A DNA stretch of 64,000 nt from Mediannikoviicoccus vaginalis (GTDB lineage: Bacteria; Bacillota; Clostridia; Tissierellales; Peptoniphilaceae). A program made the translations under genes and the position numbers. The notes under the pieces are model-generated. The model did not search any database. It had not been told where the DNA came from and saw only the letters and a program-made list of their open reading frames with translations. Shown one piece after another: positions 18,249 to 27,307 of the stretch. Each line of letters begins with the position of its first letter. Within the stretch, counting starts at the first letter, position 1. The stretch is taken from assembly GCF_928097925.1 (NCBI RefSeq), contig NZ_CAKMRI010000001.1, positions 1,860,001 through 1,924,000 on the forward strand, in the 5' to 3' direction.

Positions 18249-18548
18249 ATGGTAGAAAAAATATTAGCAAGCAAATTTATAAAATACATTATTCAATTTG
18301 CAATACTCTATGGATTAATATTTGTGGTAGAGCTTAGTTCAAACAAGAAAGTTCCAAAGGCATTGAGAACTGTTATTACGATTGTTATAGGATTTTTCTA
18401 CGTTATTTCAATAGCTACAACTGGCGCGTATACAATTTTTGGAACTGGCGAAGCGGTTTGGAAAAGGGTTATGACAGGATTAATCACAATTGTACTTGTG
18501 TGGTTTTTATATAAGATCGTAAAGAAGTATTGGAAGAGTATTAAATAG
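18249..18548 (+). CDS. Small three-helix membrane protein
   Basis: A 99-residue protein with hydrophobic segments near residues 12-28, 40-60 and 72-88 and a lysine-rich C-terminus. It has a strong ribosome site (AAAGGAGG). No family recognised. It lies 10 bp before the S66 peptidase gene and is probably co-transcribed with it, the glycosylase and the flavin reductase. Confidence 0.7.
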   Translation: MVEKILASKFIKYIIQFAILYGLIFVVELSSNKKVPKALRTVITIVIGFFYVISIATTGAYTIFGTGEAVWKRVMTGLITIVLVWFLYKIVKKYWKSIK

Positions 18549-18558
18549 AAGGAGTAAT

Positions 18559-19590
18559 ATGAAAGTTAAAAAAGTAGGAGTTGTAAGTCTATCTTCAGGT
18601 ATTCTTGGGGAAGACTTTGCGGCACACCAAGTTGAAATTGGAAAAAAGAGATTAAATGATATGGGGATAGAGGTTAAGTTTATGGAAAACTCTTTAAAGG
18701 GACTGGACTATCTTGATAAAAACCCTTCAAAGAGGGCGGAAGATTTAATAAACGCCTTTAAAGACGACTCTATTGATATGATTCTTTGTGCAATTGGTGG
18801 AGAAGATACTTATAGACTATTACCGTATTTATTTGAAAATGATGAACTAAAAAATGTTGTAAGTCAAAAAATATTTTTAGGTTTCTCCGACACCACAGTA
18901 AATCATCTTATGCTTTATAAACTTGGTATAAAAACATTTTATGGACAGGCCTTTCTAACGGAAGTGGCTGAGATAGATGATGAAATGCTTCCATATTCAA
19001 AAAGCTATTTCAAAGAGCTTATAGAGACTGGTTCTATCAGTGAAATTAGACCAAGTGATATTTGGTATGACGAAAGAACAGATTTTTCAAAAAAGGCAGT
19101 TGGGACTAAAAGACCAATGCACAAAAATAATGGGTATGAATTATTACAGGGAAGTGGAAAGTTTTCTGGAGAGATTCTTGGTGGATGTATCGACACAATA
19201 TATCGAATAATTAGTGAAGACTTCAAGGAAGCCTTTGACTTGGCAAATAAGTATGAAATATTTCCAAGTGCAGAAGATTGGAAGAATAAGATTTTACTTT
19301 TAGAGACAAGTGAAAATAAACCTGATCCTAAGCTTTATAGAAAGATGATAAAGACATTAAAGTCTACGGGGATTTTCGATGTAGTTAATGGCGTTATTAT
19401 TGGAAAGCCACAGGATAATAAGTACTATGATGAGTATAAAAAGATTTTGGTTGAAGAGATAGATAGTGACTTAAGCATTTTATATAACTTCAACGTTGGA
19501 CATGCGCTACCAAGATGTATAGTTCCATTTGGCGTGGCATGTGAAGTGGACTTTGATAATGAAGTAATAAGATTTAATAATGAAAAGTAG
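18559..19590 (+). CDS. S66 family peptidase (LD-carboxypeptidase / MccF-like)
   Basis: A 343-residue protein. S66 features: KKVGVVSLSSGI at the N-terminus, the IDMILCAIGGEDTYRLLPYL block, the nucleophile-elbow style FLGFSDTTVNHLMLYKLG, and a late NVGHALPRCIVPFG with the histidine. S66 enzymes trim L,D-peptide bonds of recycled murein or inactivate microcin-C-type nucleotides. The length fits the MccF-like subgroup, which lacks a signal peptide. Co-directional with the genes on both sides. Confidence 0.85.
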   Translation: MKVKKVGVVSLSSGILGEDFAAHQVEIGKKRLNDMGIEVKFMENSLKGLDYLDKNPSKRAEDLINAFKDDSIDMILCAIGGEDTYRLLPYLFENDELKNVVSQKIFLGFSDTTVNHLMLYKLGIKTFYGQAFLTEVAEIDDEMLPYSKSYFKELIETGSISEIRPSDIWYDERTDFSKKAVGTKRPMHKNNGYELLQGSGKFSGEILGGCIDTIYRIISEDFKEAFDLANKYEIFPSAEDWKNKILLLETSENKPDPKLYRKMIKTLKSTGIFDVVNGVIIGKPQDNKYYDEYKKILVEEIDSDLSILYNFNVGHALPRCIVPFGVACEVDFDNEVIRFNNEK

Positions 19591-19596
19591 GAGATT

Positions 19597-20112
19597 ATGA
19601 CTGAAAAAGAAAGTAGATATGAAACCATAACCCACACTCTAGAGCCGCTTTATAATAGTGAGTCGAAAATATTAATTCTAGGTTCCTTTCCATCAGTAAA
19701 GACTAGGGAATATGGATTTTTCTATGGCCATCCACAAAATCGGTTTTGGCCTGTTAAGGAAAAACTTTTCAATGTAGAACTAAGTAGAGACATTGACGAG
19801 AGAAGAGATTTTTTATTAAGTCATAACATTGCAGTTTTCGATTCCATATATGAATGTGACATAATCGGTTCAAGCGATGCAAGTATTAAAAATGTAAAGC
19901 CATCTAACTTGGTGGACATAGTTAATGCGGCAGACATAAAACAGGTTTTTTGCAATGGAGGAACTTCCTATAAATACTATAAGAAGTACCACGCAAAAAA
20001 GCTTAATCTAAAGGGAGTAAAGCTTCCTTCCACAAGCCCTGCCAATGCAAGGTATAGACTTGATGATTTATTAGAAGAGTGGAGTGAGATACTGAAGTAT
20101 CTAGGGAGGTAA
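19597..20112 (+). CDS. Hypoxanthine-DNA glycosylase (UDG superfamily, family 6)
   Basis: A 171-residue repair enzyme. UDG-superfamily motifs: ILILGSFPSVKTREYGFFYG, then HPQNRFW (the Asn of the family-6 catalytic motif), and LPSTSPANARYR near the C-terminus. Family 6 members remove deaminated adenine (hypoxanthine) from DNA. Length is right for the group. It lies 6 bp after the S66 gene and 1 bp before the flavin reductase. Confidence 0.88.
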   Translation: MTEKESRYETITHTLEPLYNSESKILILGSFPSVKTREYGFFYGHPQNRFWPVKEKLFNVELSRDIDERRDFLLSHNIAVFDSIYECDIIGSSDASIKNVKPSNLVDIVNAADIKQVFCNGGTSYKYYKKYHAKKLNLKGVKLPSTSPANARYRLDDLLEEWSEILKYLGR

Positions 20113-20113
20113 A

Positions 20114-21121
20114 ATGAAATTATTTGAAGAGTATACTGATGACAAAATTAAACTAAAAAACCATTTGGTTATGCCACCAATGTGCATGTATCAATGTAAG
20201 GAAGAGGACGGAGTTCCAACTGACTTTCATGTTGCCCACTACGGAGCGAGGGCAATAGGACAAGTTGGAATGATAATTGTTGAAGCAACTGGTGTTATGG
20301 AAAACGGACGAATTACTGACTATTGCCTTGGCCTTTGGAATGACGAACAGCTTGAAGGGCATAAGAGAATAGTTTCATCCATAAAGAACAATGGAAGTTA
20401 TGCAGCAATACAACTTAATCACGCTGGAAGAAAATCTGAAACCAGTGGACTAAGACATATTGGACCAAGTGAAGTAGAATATAATGACAAAGAGCTAGAC
20501 TATGAAGAAATGACTTTAGAAGATATTAATGAAGTAGTTTTAGCTTTTAAAGATGCGGCGAAAAGAGCAGACGAAGCAGGTTATGACGGCATAGAAATTC
20601 ACGCTGCCCATGGATACCTAATACATCAATTTATAAGTCCTCTAGCAAACAAGAGAAAAGATAAATATGGAGAAGATAGATTCTTGTTATTAAAAGAAAT
20701 TGTTTTTGCAATTAAAGAGGTATGGCCTAGTGAAAAGGCAATTTGGATGAGAATATCAGCTACAGATTATCATGAAGATGGAATAAAGGTAGAAGACTGG
20801 ATTGATTTCTTAAATGAAAACAAAGACCTAGTTGACTTTGTGCATGTGTCAGCAGGAGCAGTTGTAAATGTGCCAATAAAAGTTTATCCAGGATATATGT
20901 TGCAATTTGCAAAGAGGATAAAGGAAGAAACTGGTTATAAGACAATTGGCGTTGGAAAGATAAAGACATTGGAGCTTTCAAGCTACGCATTAGAAGAAGG
21001 AGCTTGCGACCTAGTTGCCATAGGTAGAGAACTTCTTAAAAATCCAAACCTATATCTAGATTTTGTTGAAGAGAGGGGCAAGGGTGAAATACCTTTCTAC
21101 TACAAGAGAGCTTACAGATAG
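20114..21121 (+). CDS. NADH:flavin oxidoreductase, Old Yellow Enzyme family (YqjM-like)
   Basis: A 335-residue FMN enzyme. Cys24 in MPPMCMYQ is the redox-tuning cysteine of the YqjM class; the substrate-binding histidine pair sits in IEIHAAHGYLIHQFISPLAN; the phosphate loop is visible in CDLVAIGRELLKNPNLY. These enzymes reduce activated C=C bonds or nitro groups with NAD(P)H. Co-transcribed with the upstream glycosylase (1-bp gap). Confidence 0.9.
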   Translation: MKLFEEYTDDKIKLKNHLVMPPMCMYQCKEEDGVPTDFHVAHYGARAIGQVGMIIVEATGVMENGRITDYCLGLWNDEQLEGHKRIVSSIKNNGSYAAIQLNHAGRKSETSGLRHIGPSEVEYNDKELDYEEMTLEDINEVVLAFKDAAKRADEAGYDGIEIHAAHGYLIHQFISPLANKRKDKYGEDRFLLLKEIVFAIKEVWPSEKAIWMRISATDYHEDGIKVEDWIDFLNENKDLVDFVHVSAGAVVNVPIKVYPGYMLQFAKRIKEETGYKTIGVGKIKTLELSSYALEEGACDLVAIGRELLKNPNLYLDFVEERGKGEIPFYYKRAYR

Positions 21122-21151
21122 CTTGACTAGTTAACACATTAGGAGAAAGAT

Positions 21152-21919
21152 ATGAAAAAAATAACTTTTGTGTCAGAACTTGCAGATTTTAAACCAAGGA
21201 TATGGAGAAGATTTGAAGTTTCAGATCAAAACACAATTCAGGATTTAATGGATATGGCTATGGTCATGTATGCAATGACTAATTCACATCTTCATCATCT
21301 ATCAATTCCCGTAAAGGTAAATGATTTTGTGCAGGAAAACTTAGATGAGAATGGAAAACTAAAAAATCCAATTCCAAAAAAACTTTATGATTTTGAACAA
21401 AATTATAGACCAAATTTAAATGTATCTAAGCTCAATGTTTATGGAGAAGAGTACGATTTGGATGAGTTATCGGAAATGTTTGATGATGATTTTGATGATG
21501 GATATGATATTAGAAACTTTGATGTAAATAATGGTCCAGATCCTAACTTTTTAAATTATATGAAAAAACAAGACGATAATATATTATATATGCATCCAAG
21601 AATTACGAGGAGAGCCAGAAAGAAGAATAATCCTCTTAAAGAGTTAGAAGAGTTAAATCTAAGGGTTAGAGATAGACTTGACTTCTACTACGACTATGGT
21701 GACGATTGGCATATTAGATTTGATGTGGAAAAAATTGAAGAAGTAGAGGAAGATTTTGGTCCAGTTCCAAAGATACTTAGAGGTAAGGGTCATGGAATAA
21801 TTGAAGACATTGGAGGAACATGGGGCCTTGAAGAAGCTTTTGAAGAAGAGCCTATATTAAAGATATTTGACAAAGAAGATCTTCAGGAAGCACTAGATGA
21901 TATTTTTAGGGAATATTAA
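21152..21919 (+). CDS. Plasmid pRiA4b ORF-3-like protein
   Basis: A 255-residue protein with the family's opening ELADFKPRIWRRFEVSDQNT and the diagnostic YYDYGDDWHIRFDVEKIEE, followed by KILRGKGHGIIEDIGG. The family is widespread in bacteria, often in mobile DNA, and its role is unknown. The centre (about residues 100-135) is very rich in Asp. A terminator follows, so it ends the unit. Confidence 0.85.
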   Translation: MKKITFVSELADFKPRIWRRFEVSDQNTIQDLMDMAMVMYAMTNSHLHHLSIPVKVNDFVQENLDENGKLKNPIPKKLYDFEQNYRPNLNVSKLNVYGEEYDLDELSEMFDDDFDDGYDIRNFDVNNGPDPNFLNYMKKQDDNILYMHPRITRRARKKNNPLKELEELNLRVRDRLDFYYDYGDDWHIRFDVEKIEEVEEDFGPVPKILRGKGHGIIEDIGGTWGLEEAFEEEPILKIFDKEDLQEALDDIFREY

Positions 21920-21930
21920 AAACATTTAAA

Positions 21931-21957
21931 GGGAATTCGAAAGGATTCTCTTTTTTT
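21931..21957 (+). terminator. Rho-independent terminator
   Basis: GGGAAT pairs with ATTCTC (one wobble) around an 8-nt loop, then seven T residues. Confidence 0.65.
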
Positions 21958-22015
21958 ATACCACTAAAACGATTCTTCATGATAATATATAGAAAAGGAT
22001 AAGAAAAGAGGGATC

Positions 22016-22088
22016 ATGATGGCAGTAACTTTCTAACAAAAATTAAATGCAAAATAAAAATTGAATAGCGAAATTGTTAGGAGGTTAT
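22016..22088 (+). promoter_or_regulatory. Possible translational attenuator with 6-codon leader peptide
   Basis: An ATG at 22016 with AGAGGG upstream opens a tiny frame, Met-Met-Ala-Val-Thr-Phe-stop (22016-22036). Its stop codon lies in CTAACA (22033-22038), which can pair with TGTTAG (22075-22080) at the edge of the AGGAGG ribosome site of the ABC-F gene. Ribosome stalling on the leader would open the stem. This is the layout of inducible ABC-F and erm genes, but the stem is short, so it is only a candidate. Confidence 0.35.
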
Positions 22089-23729
22089 ATGAAACTTTTA
22101 GACATGAAAAACATCTCCATGGCATTTGGAGATAGAAAACTTTTTTCTTTTGACAGTTTGGAAATATGGTCAGGGGACAAAGTTGGCCTAGTTGGTGTAA
22201 ATGGATGTGGTAAGACAACTCTTTTTAAAATAATGCTTGGAGAGTTAAAGCCTCAAGATGGACTTGTGAAGCGAAGTGGAAATTGGAAGGTGTTTAAGCA
22301 ATTTGAATCCATCGAGAAGTTTAGTGAGATTGATGGAGAGCATAGCGGAAGATGGAATGTAAATGAGATTATAAAAAGAGACCTTAAAAAGTTTTCCGGT
22401 GGCGAAGAGACAAGAATAAGGCTTGCAGACACCTTTAGTGAAGATGCAGACTTAATTTTGCTTGACGAACCAACCGCAAACCTCGATATTAAAGGCATTA
22501 AAAAATTAGAAAGTGCTTTGGAGAAATTAGACTCCTTTGTGCTAATTTCCCACGACAGAAACCTATTAGACAAGTTGACAAATCGAACCATAGAGATTAG
22601 TGATGGGAAGATTTTTGACTTTAATGGCAATTACTCACAATATATGCAGTGGAAAGAGGAAGATTTTTCAAGAAGACAGAGAGAATATGAAAACTATGTT
22701 GACGAGAAAAAAAGACTTCTACAGATTTCTGAAAATCAAAAGCAAAAGGCAACTAAGATGCGTGCAAAGCCGAAAAATCTTTCAAATAGTGAAATAAAGC
22801 AGAGGGCATATGGAGCTGTAGGTAAATCCTTTGGTGGAAAGGAAAAGAGTTTTCAAAGGGCTGCAAAGCATACTGAAAAGAGGATTGAACAGCTAGAAAA
22901 AAAGGAGAAGCCTTTGAAAAATCCTATTATTCGTCCAAACTTTAATCTAACAGACCCTCCAAATAATAGATTTATTATTGAAGGAGAAGGTATAAATTTT
23001 TCTTACGGAGATAGAGTTATATTTAAAAATGCGAACTTTAAATTAAAGAGAAATAAGAGAACTGCACTGGTTGGAGAAAATGGATGTGGTAAGACAACAC
23101 TTCTTAAACTTATTGAAGAAGAGTACGAGGGTATTAGAATAGTTCCAAAGGCAAAGCTTGGAATCTATAGGCAGTCCTTAGACCAAATTGACGAAGGGAA
23201 AAGTTTACTGGAAAATATAAATTCAGTTTCCATTCAAGAAGAGGAAGTGAATAGAAATGTACTCATAAGAATGGGTTTTAGAAGACAAGACTTCCACAAG
23301 AGCGCTGCAGTTTTGTCCGGTGGAGAAAAAATAAAACTTACATTTGCCATGCTATTTGTTTCTGATGTAAATGTGCTATTACTTGATGAACCTACAAACT
23401 TTTTAGACATTGACTCCATAAAGGCCATAGAAAATTTGTTTTTAGACTTTGAAGGCACAATGTTATTTGTGTCCCACGACAGGCATTTCATAGATTCCCT
23501 TAGTGATGAAATTTTTATTATTGAAGACAAAAAAATAAAATCATTCCCAGGAAATTTAACTGAGTATGAACAGTCTAAGAAAGTTAAGTCAAGTAGAAAT
23601 GAAGACAAGTTATTACTTGAAATGAAGAAAACTGCATTAATGGGCGAGCTTAGCCTTGGCCTTAGAAATAAAGATGAGATAATCAAAGAACTTGATGAAG
23701 TAGAAAAGAGGCTTAAAGAAATAAAATAA
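22089..23729 (+). CDS. ABC-F family ATPase (ribosome protection type)
   Basis: A 546-residue soluble protein with two ABC domains and no membrane segments; ATG 22089 follows AGGAGG. Walker A motifs are VGVNGCGKTTLF and VGENGCGKTTLL; signatures are FSGGEETRIRLAD and LSGGEKIKLTFAM; Walker B strings are LILLDEPTANLD and VLLLDEPTNFLD. The linker (about residues 190-290) is Lys/Arg-rich, as in ABC-F proteins that enter the ribosomal E site. Either an antibiotic resistance or a translation factor. The short total length is closest to the Msr/Vga/Lsa-like group. Lipoprotein gene 13 bp downstream. Confidence 0.9.
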   Translation: MKLLDMKNISMAFGDRKLFSFDSLEIWSGDKVGLVGVNGCGKTTLFKIMLGELKPQDGLVKRSGNWKVFKQFESIEKFSEIDGEHSGRWNVNEIIKRDLKKFSGGEETRIRLADTFSEDADLILLDEPTANLDIKGIKKLESALEKLDSFVLISHDRNLLDKLTNRTIEISDGKIFDFNGNYSQYMQWKEEDFSRRQREYENYVDEKKRLLQISENQKQKATKMRAKPKNLSNSEIKQRAYGAVGKSFGGKEKSFQRAAKHTEKRIEQLEKKEKPLKNPIIRPNFNLTDPPNNRFIIEGEGINFSYGDRVIFKNANFKLKRNKRTALVGENGCGKTTLLKLIEEEYEGIRIVPKAKLGIYRQSLDQIDEGKSLLENINSVSIQEEEVNRNVLIRMGFRRQDFHKSAAVLSGGEKIKLTFAMLFVSDVNVLLLDEPTNFLDIDSIKAIENLFLDFEGTMLFVSHDRHFIDSLSDEIFIIEDKKIKSFPGNLTEYEQSKKVKSSRNEDKLLLEMKKTALMGELSLGLRNKDEIIKELDEVEKRLKEIK

Positions 23730-23742
23730 AATGGAGGTATAA

Positions 23743-24303
23743 ATGAAAAAGACATATAGAAAACTTTTAATTGGAATTTTGTGCTTAAGTTTATTTACTT
23801 CTTGTAAATATGACAAGTTCAAAGAGGGAGTTGAAAAATTATCCACAGAGGAAATGCAAAGCACAGAAGTGGCAAAAGAACCTACCAAAACTACAGAAAA
23901 TAAAGAAACTGAAGAAAAACAGTATAATAACTTGGTTGAAAAAGATGGGCAATATCTTGCTTCAATATATGCTCCAAAAAAAGGAGAGGTTGACGAATAC
24001 AATATGGCTTCAGTATATGAAGTGTCGTCAGATGGAGACATTCTTATAGTAAAGGGATCATTTAATTACAATGAAGAAGTTAATAATATGATGGATTCTG
24101 ATGACGAAATACTTGAAAATAGTGAATATAGTTTTAAAATTGATGAATCCACAAGATATTTTGCAGTTAGTGGACTGGCTAAGCCAGAAGATATGGGTCT
24201 TGAAAGATTTTTAAGTTATTTCAAAGAATGTGAAGAAACAGGACTTGGACTTGGCATTATTATTGAAAATGGTGTTGTAACAGAAGTCTCTATATCATCA
24301 TAA
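23743..24303 (+). CDS. Lipoprotein of unknown function
   Basis: A 186-residue protein with a lipoprotein signal: MKKTYRKLLIGILCLSLFTS and then the lipobox Cys at about residue 21. A Thr/Glu/Lys-rich linker (about 35-65) precedes a small globular domain of about 120 residues rich in Asp/Glu. No family recognised. Between the ABC-F and lipase-like genes with short gaps, so probably one operon. Confidence 0.75.
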   Translation: MKKTYRKLLIGILCLSLFTSCKYDKFKEGVEKLSTEEMQSTEVAKEPTKTTENKETEEKQYNNLVEKDGQYLASIYAPKKGEVDEYNMASVYEVSSDGDILIVKGSFNYNEEVNNMMDSDDEILENSEYSFKIDESTRYFAVSGLAKPEDMGLERFLSYFKECEETGLGLGIIIENGVVTEVSISS

Positions 24304-24312
24304 GGAGTTAGT

Positions 24313-25173
24313 ATGAAAGAAAATTTTAAATTAAAAAGCTCCTCAGGAGTAGACTTAGATGTAAGTTTTTTTAAAAGTGATGAATCAAATGTCCTTATTC
24401 AAATTGTTCATGGCATGCAGGAACATAAGGAAAGGTACGATGACTTTGCAAATTATCTTTGTTCAAATGGATATGATGTGGTTATTCACGACCACCTTGG
24501 CCATGGCGAAAGTATAAATGAAGAGCATCCTCTAGGAGATTTGGTGTCACTGGAGAATTTAATTACCGATATTCATCTTGTTAGAAAAGAAATAAATTTT
24601 AACGGAGAATATATTTGCTTTGGCCATAGCATGGGATCTTTTCTTGCGAGAATCTATTCGTCAATTTATCCAGTGGACAAGCTAGTTGCTTGTGGTACAG
24701 GACAACCAAGCAAGATAGCAGCTAGCTTTTTAAAGTTTTTATTAAAATTTCAAAAAGAAAAAACGCCACTGCCAAATATTCAAAAGCTTGTTATTGGACC
24801 ATATGAAAAAAAGTTTACAGAACCTTCCACATGGATTTCTTATAACGAAGACAATAGAAGGGCGTATATGGAAGATGAACTTTGTGGCAATCCCTTTACA
24901 AGAGAGGGTTTCGAAACCTTGGCAGATATAGTTATAAGGCTTAATGATGAAGATACATTTAAAAACTGCACTGCAAAGGAAATACTTTTAATTGCAGGGT
25001 CTTGTGATCCAGTGGGGGATTTTTCAAAGGGCATAAAGAAAGTGGAAGATAAATATAAGAGTTATGGAAAATCAGTTCAAAAAATAATTTATCAAGACAT
25101 GGCCCATGAAATTTTAAATGAAAAAGAGAATAAAAAAGTTTATAAAGATGTTTTGGACTTTGTAAACAAATAA
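24313..25173 (+). CDS. Alpha/beta hydrolase, monoacylglycerol lipase/lysophospholipase type
   Basis: A 286-residue cytosolic hydrolase. VHGMQEHKERYDDFANYL and DHLGHGES are typical of the lysophospholipase (Hydrolase_4) group; the nucleophile is in CFGHSMGSFLARIY; the acid in AGSCDPVGDFSKG; the histidine in YQDMAHEILNE. Likely cleaves monoacylglycerol or lysophospholipid esters. Last gene of the ABC-F operon. Confidence 0.88.
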   Translation: MKENFKLKSSSGVDLDVSFFKSDESNVLIQIVHGMQEHKERYDDFANYLCSNGYDVVIHDHLGHGESINEEHPLGDLVSLENLITDIHLVRKEINFNGEYICFGHSMGSFLARIYSSIYPVDKLVACGTGQPSKIAASFLKFLLKFQKEKTPLPNIQKLVIGPYEKKFTEPSTWISYNEDNRRAYMEDELCGNPFTREGFETLADIVIRLNDEDTFKNCTAKEILLIAGSCDPVGDFSKGIKKVEDKYKSYGKSVQKIIYQDMAHEILNEKENKKVYKDVLDFVNK

Positions 25174-25175
25174 AG

Positions 25176-25200
25176 AGCAGGCAATTTGCCTGTTTTTTTT
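25176..25200 (+). terminator. Rho-independent terminator
   Basis: CAGGC/GCCTG stem with loop AATTT and a run of nine T residues. Confidence 0.8.
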
Positions 25201-25203
25201 TCA

Positions 25204-25256
25204 TTGACAAGTGACATGGTGTCATATATAATAAAAAACAAATGACACAGTGTCAT
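25204..25256 (+). promoter_or_regulatory. Consensus promoter with two TGACA-type operators (TetR)
   Basis: TTGACA (25204-25209) and TATAAT (25227-25232) with a 17-bp spacer. One palindrome, GTGACATGGTGTCAT (25211-25225), fills the spacer; a second, ATGACACAGTGTCAT (25242-25256), lies just downstream of the -10. Both are 15-bp sites with TGACA/TGTCA half-sites, so a single repressor, most simply the TetR encoded in the same operon, could block initiation. Confidence 0.8.
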
Positions 25257-25267
25257 AGGAGGTAATA

Positions 25268-25699
25268 ATGAAAAGAAAAACATTGATTTTATTAGCAGCA
25301 TTAATTTGGATGATGGCAGGGACTATGGTTATTAAATCTGGAATATCTGCATTCCCAGAAAGCGGATTTAAATATATCTACTTTGGAATTTCTGCTTTAA
25401 TATTTGCACTATTCTTTTTTAAGGTTTTTTCGCCACTGGCAACAAAAAATAAAAATCGCATTATGCAGTTAAAAGATGATGAAGTAAAATTTTGGAAGTT
25501 TTTAGATATAAAAGGATATTTGACCATGGCCTTTATGATGACTTTTGGAATTCTTTTAAGAAAAAGTGGAATGGTTAAAGATCTATATATCTTTGTGTTT
25601 TATATTGGACTTGGAGCAGCACTATTCTCTGCAGGAATAAAATATATATATTTGTACTTTGAGGAAGGAAAAGAATATGCCAAAGAAGACATTTTATAA
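25268..25699 (+). CDS. Four-helix membrane protein, unknown
   Basis: A 143-residue protein with hydrophobic segments near residues 5-23, 34-52, 75-95 and 105-130. No family recognised. First gene after the TetR-controlled promoter; its 3' end overlaps the tetR gene by 23 bp. The position suggests it is induced together with the following membrane protein. Confidence 0.7.
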   Translation: MKRKTLILLAALIWMMAGTMVIKSGISAFPESGFKYIYFGISALIFALFFFKVFSPLATKNKNRIMQLKDDEVKFWKFLDIKGYLTMAFMMTFGILLRKSGMVKDLYIFVFYIGLGAALFSAGIKYIYLYFEEGKEYAKEDIL

Positions 25700-26243
25700 T
25701 CTTAGCGATGAAAAAAAAGAAAAAATCATAGAGGTTTTGAAGAAAAATTTTGAACAAAAGACCATCTTTGAAGCAAATGTAAAAGAGATTGTTGAAGAAC
25801 TTCAAATTGCTAGGGGCAGCTTCTATCAATACTTTGAAGACTTGGAAGACTCATACTTCTTTATTTTAGATATGGAGACAATCGACGTGCATAAATTGTT
25901 TTTAAAAGTTTTAAAAGAAAATGATTTTGATACTGTTTTGGCGCTGGAAAAGTACGGTGAGATGGTGTCTGAAATTATTTTTTCAAAGGAAGCTTACAAC
26001 TTGTATAAGAATAAATATTTATATTGGAATTCGGAACTTGAAGAGAATTGGAAAAAGTACAAAGAAGAGGATGTCAATATAAACGAAATTTCAAAACTGG
26101 ACGAACTAAACACGGAAAAGATGAAATTTGTTAAGGCTATTGTTCACGATTTGATAAAGAGAAATTTTAAAGAACAGTGGTCTAAGGAAGACTTTTTAAA
26201 GCATTATAAAATTTATATGGACTGGATAAAAGGAGGAATATAA
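25677..26243 (+). CDS. TetR family regulator
   Basis: A 188-residue regulator; ATG 25677 has GAGGAAGG in front. The helix-turn-helix is in NVKEIVEELQIARGSFYQYF followed by EDLEDSYFFILD. It differs from the first TetR of the window in its C-terminal domain (rich in Lys, Glu, Trp). Middle gene of a three-gene operon; the stop overlaps the next start by one base. Confidence 0.88.
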   Translation: MPKKTFYNLSDEKKEKIIEVLKKNFEQKTIFEANVKEIVEELQIARGSFYQYFEDLEDSYFFILDMETIDVHKLFLKVLKENDFDTVLALEKYGEMVSEIIFSKEAYNLYKNKYLYWNSELEENWKKYKEEDVNINEISKLDELNTEKMKFVKAIVHDLIKRNFKEQWSKEDFLKHYKIYMDWIKGGI

Positions 26244-27301
26244 TGGCAGTTTTTGAATCACTATTCGATATTATTTATTTAGCAACGGTAATTGCAATGG
26301 GAGTTAAGCTTTTATTTTTAGATAATAAAGAATCTAACTTGGTTGGCATAATGGCACTTATACTTGGAATTGGAGATTCATTCCATCTATTACCAAGAGT
26401 GTTTTCACATATGAGTGCAGGAGGTTTTGAAAAGTTTGCAAAGTCATTGTCATGGGGACAATTTGTAACAGGAATAACAATGACTATTTTTTATGTAATA
26501 TTTTATTTTTACTATAGCAAACTTAGCGGTGACAGAGACTCAAAAAAGAAGATAACAATATTTGCACTAGCCATAGCAAGAATAATTTTATTACTTCTAC
26601 CTCAAAACAATTGGGGAGGAGAAGGAAATTACAAAATGGGCATTATAAGAAATATTCCTTTCTTAATTATGGGGATACTTTTAATCGCTTGGACCTATAA
26701 GAACAGAAGTGCTGAAGGACTAAAAAAGAGTTATCTATGGATCTTACTAAGCTTTTTATTTTACATCCCAGTAGTCCTATTTGTTGACAAAGTTCCAGCA
26801 GTTGGCGCACTTATGATGCCAAAGACAATAGCATATGTACTTTTAATACTTGAATGTTTCAAACACTATAGTAGAGAGTTTAATCTTAAAAGCCTATATG
26901 ACATGTCATTGACCTTTTTAATAATGGGATTTGCAGGAGGAGTTTTCTATAGAGAATTTACAAAATACAATTCATTTACGGGAAACACACATCTAGGAAA
27001 GGTCCATGTGCATACAATAGTTTTAGGATTTGTAGTTACAATGTTACTTTTCTTAATCATTAGAAACCAAGGAGACATAACGAAAAACATTTTAACACCA
27101 TTTAAAATTTATGTGGCAGGACTTGTTCTAACAGTTTGCAATATGATGGTATATGGAATATACGATGTTATTGGTGCGGGGAATGATTTGATTTCAATAC
27201 CAATGCTTGTGGGCTTTGCTGGAATAGGCCATATTCTATTATCGGTAGGACTGGTATGGGTACTTTTAAAAATTAAAAGAGATTTAAAAATTGAAGCATA
27301 A
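26243..27301 (+). CDS. Membrane protein with C-terminal DUF2871 domain
   Basis: A 352-residue protein with about ten hydrophobic helices. The C-terminal ~140 residues match DUF2871 (AGGVFYREFTKYNSFTGNTH, then LGKVHVHTIVLGF). DUF2871 proteins are normally about 130 residues and stand alone; here a six-helix N-terminal half with GIGDSFHLLPRVF precedes it, so this looks like a fusion or a larger relative. Conserved histidines (VHVH, GHILL) suggest metal or heme contact. Function unknown; it is controlled by the upstream TetR. Confidence 0.7.
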   Translation: MAVFESLFDIIYLATVIAMGVKLLFLDNKESNLVGIMALILGIGDSFHLLPRVFSHMSAGGFEKFAKSLSWGQFVTGITMTIFYVIFYFYYSKLSGDRDSKKKITIFALAIARIILLLLPQNNWGGEGNYKMGIIRNIPFLIMGILLIAWTYKNRSAEGLKKSYLWILLSFLFYIPVVLFVDKVPAVGALMMPKTIAYVLLILECFKHYSREFNLKSLYDMSLTFLIMGFAGGVFYREFTKYNSFTGNTHLGKVHVHTIVLGFVVTMLLFLIIRNQGDITKNILTPFKIYVAGLVLTVCNMMVYGIYDVIGAGNDLISIPMLVGFAGIGHILLSVGLVWVLLKIKRDLKIEA

Positions 27302-27307
27302 AAAAAG

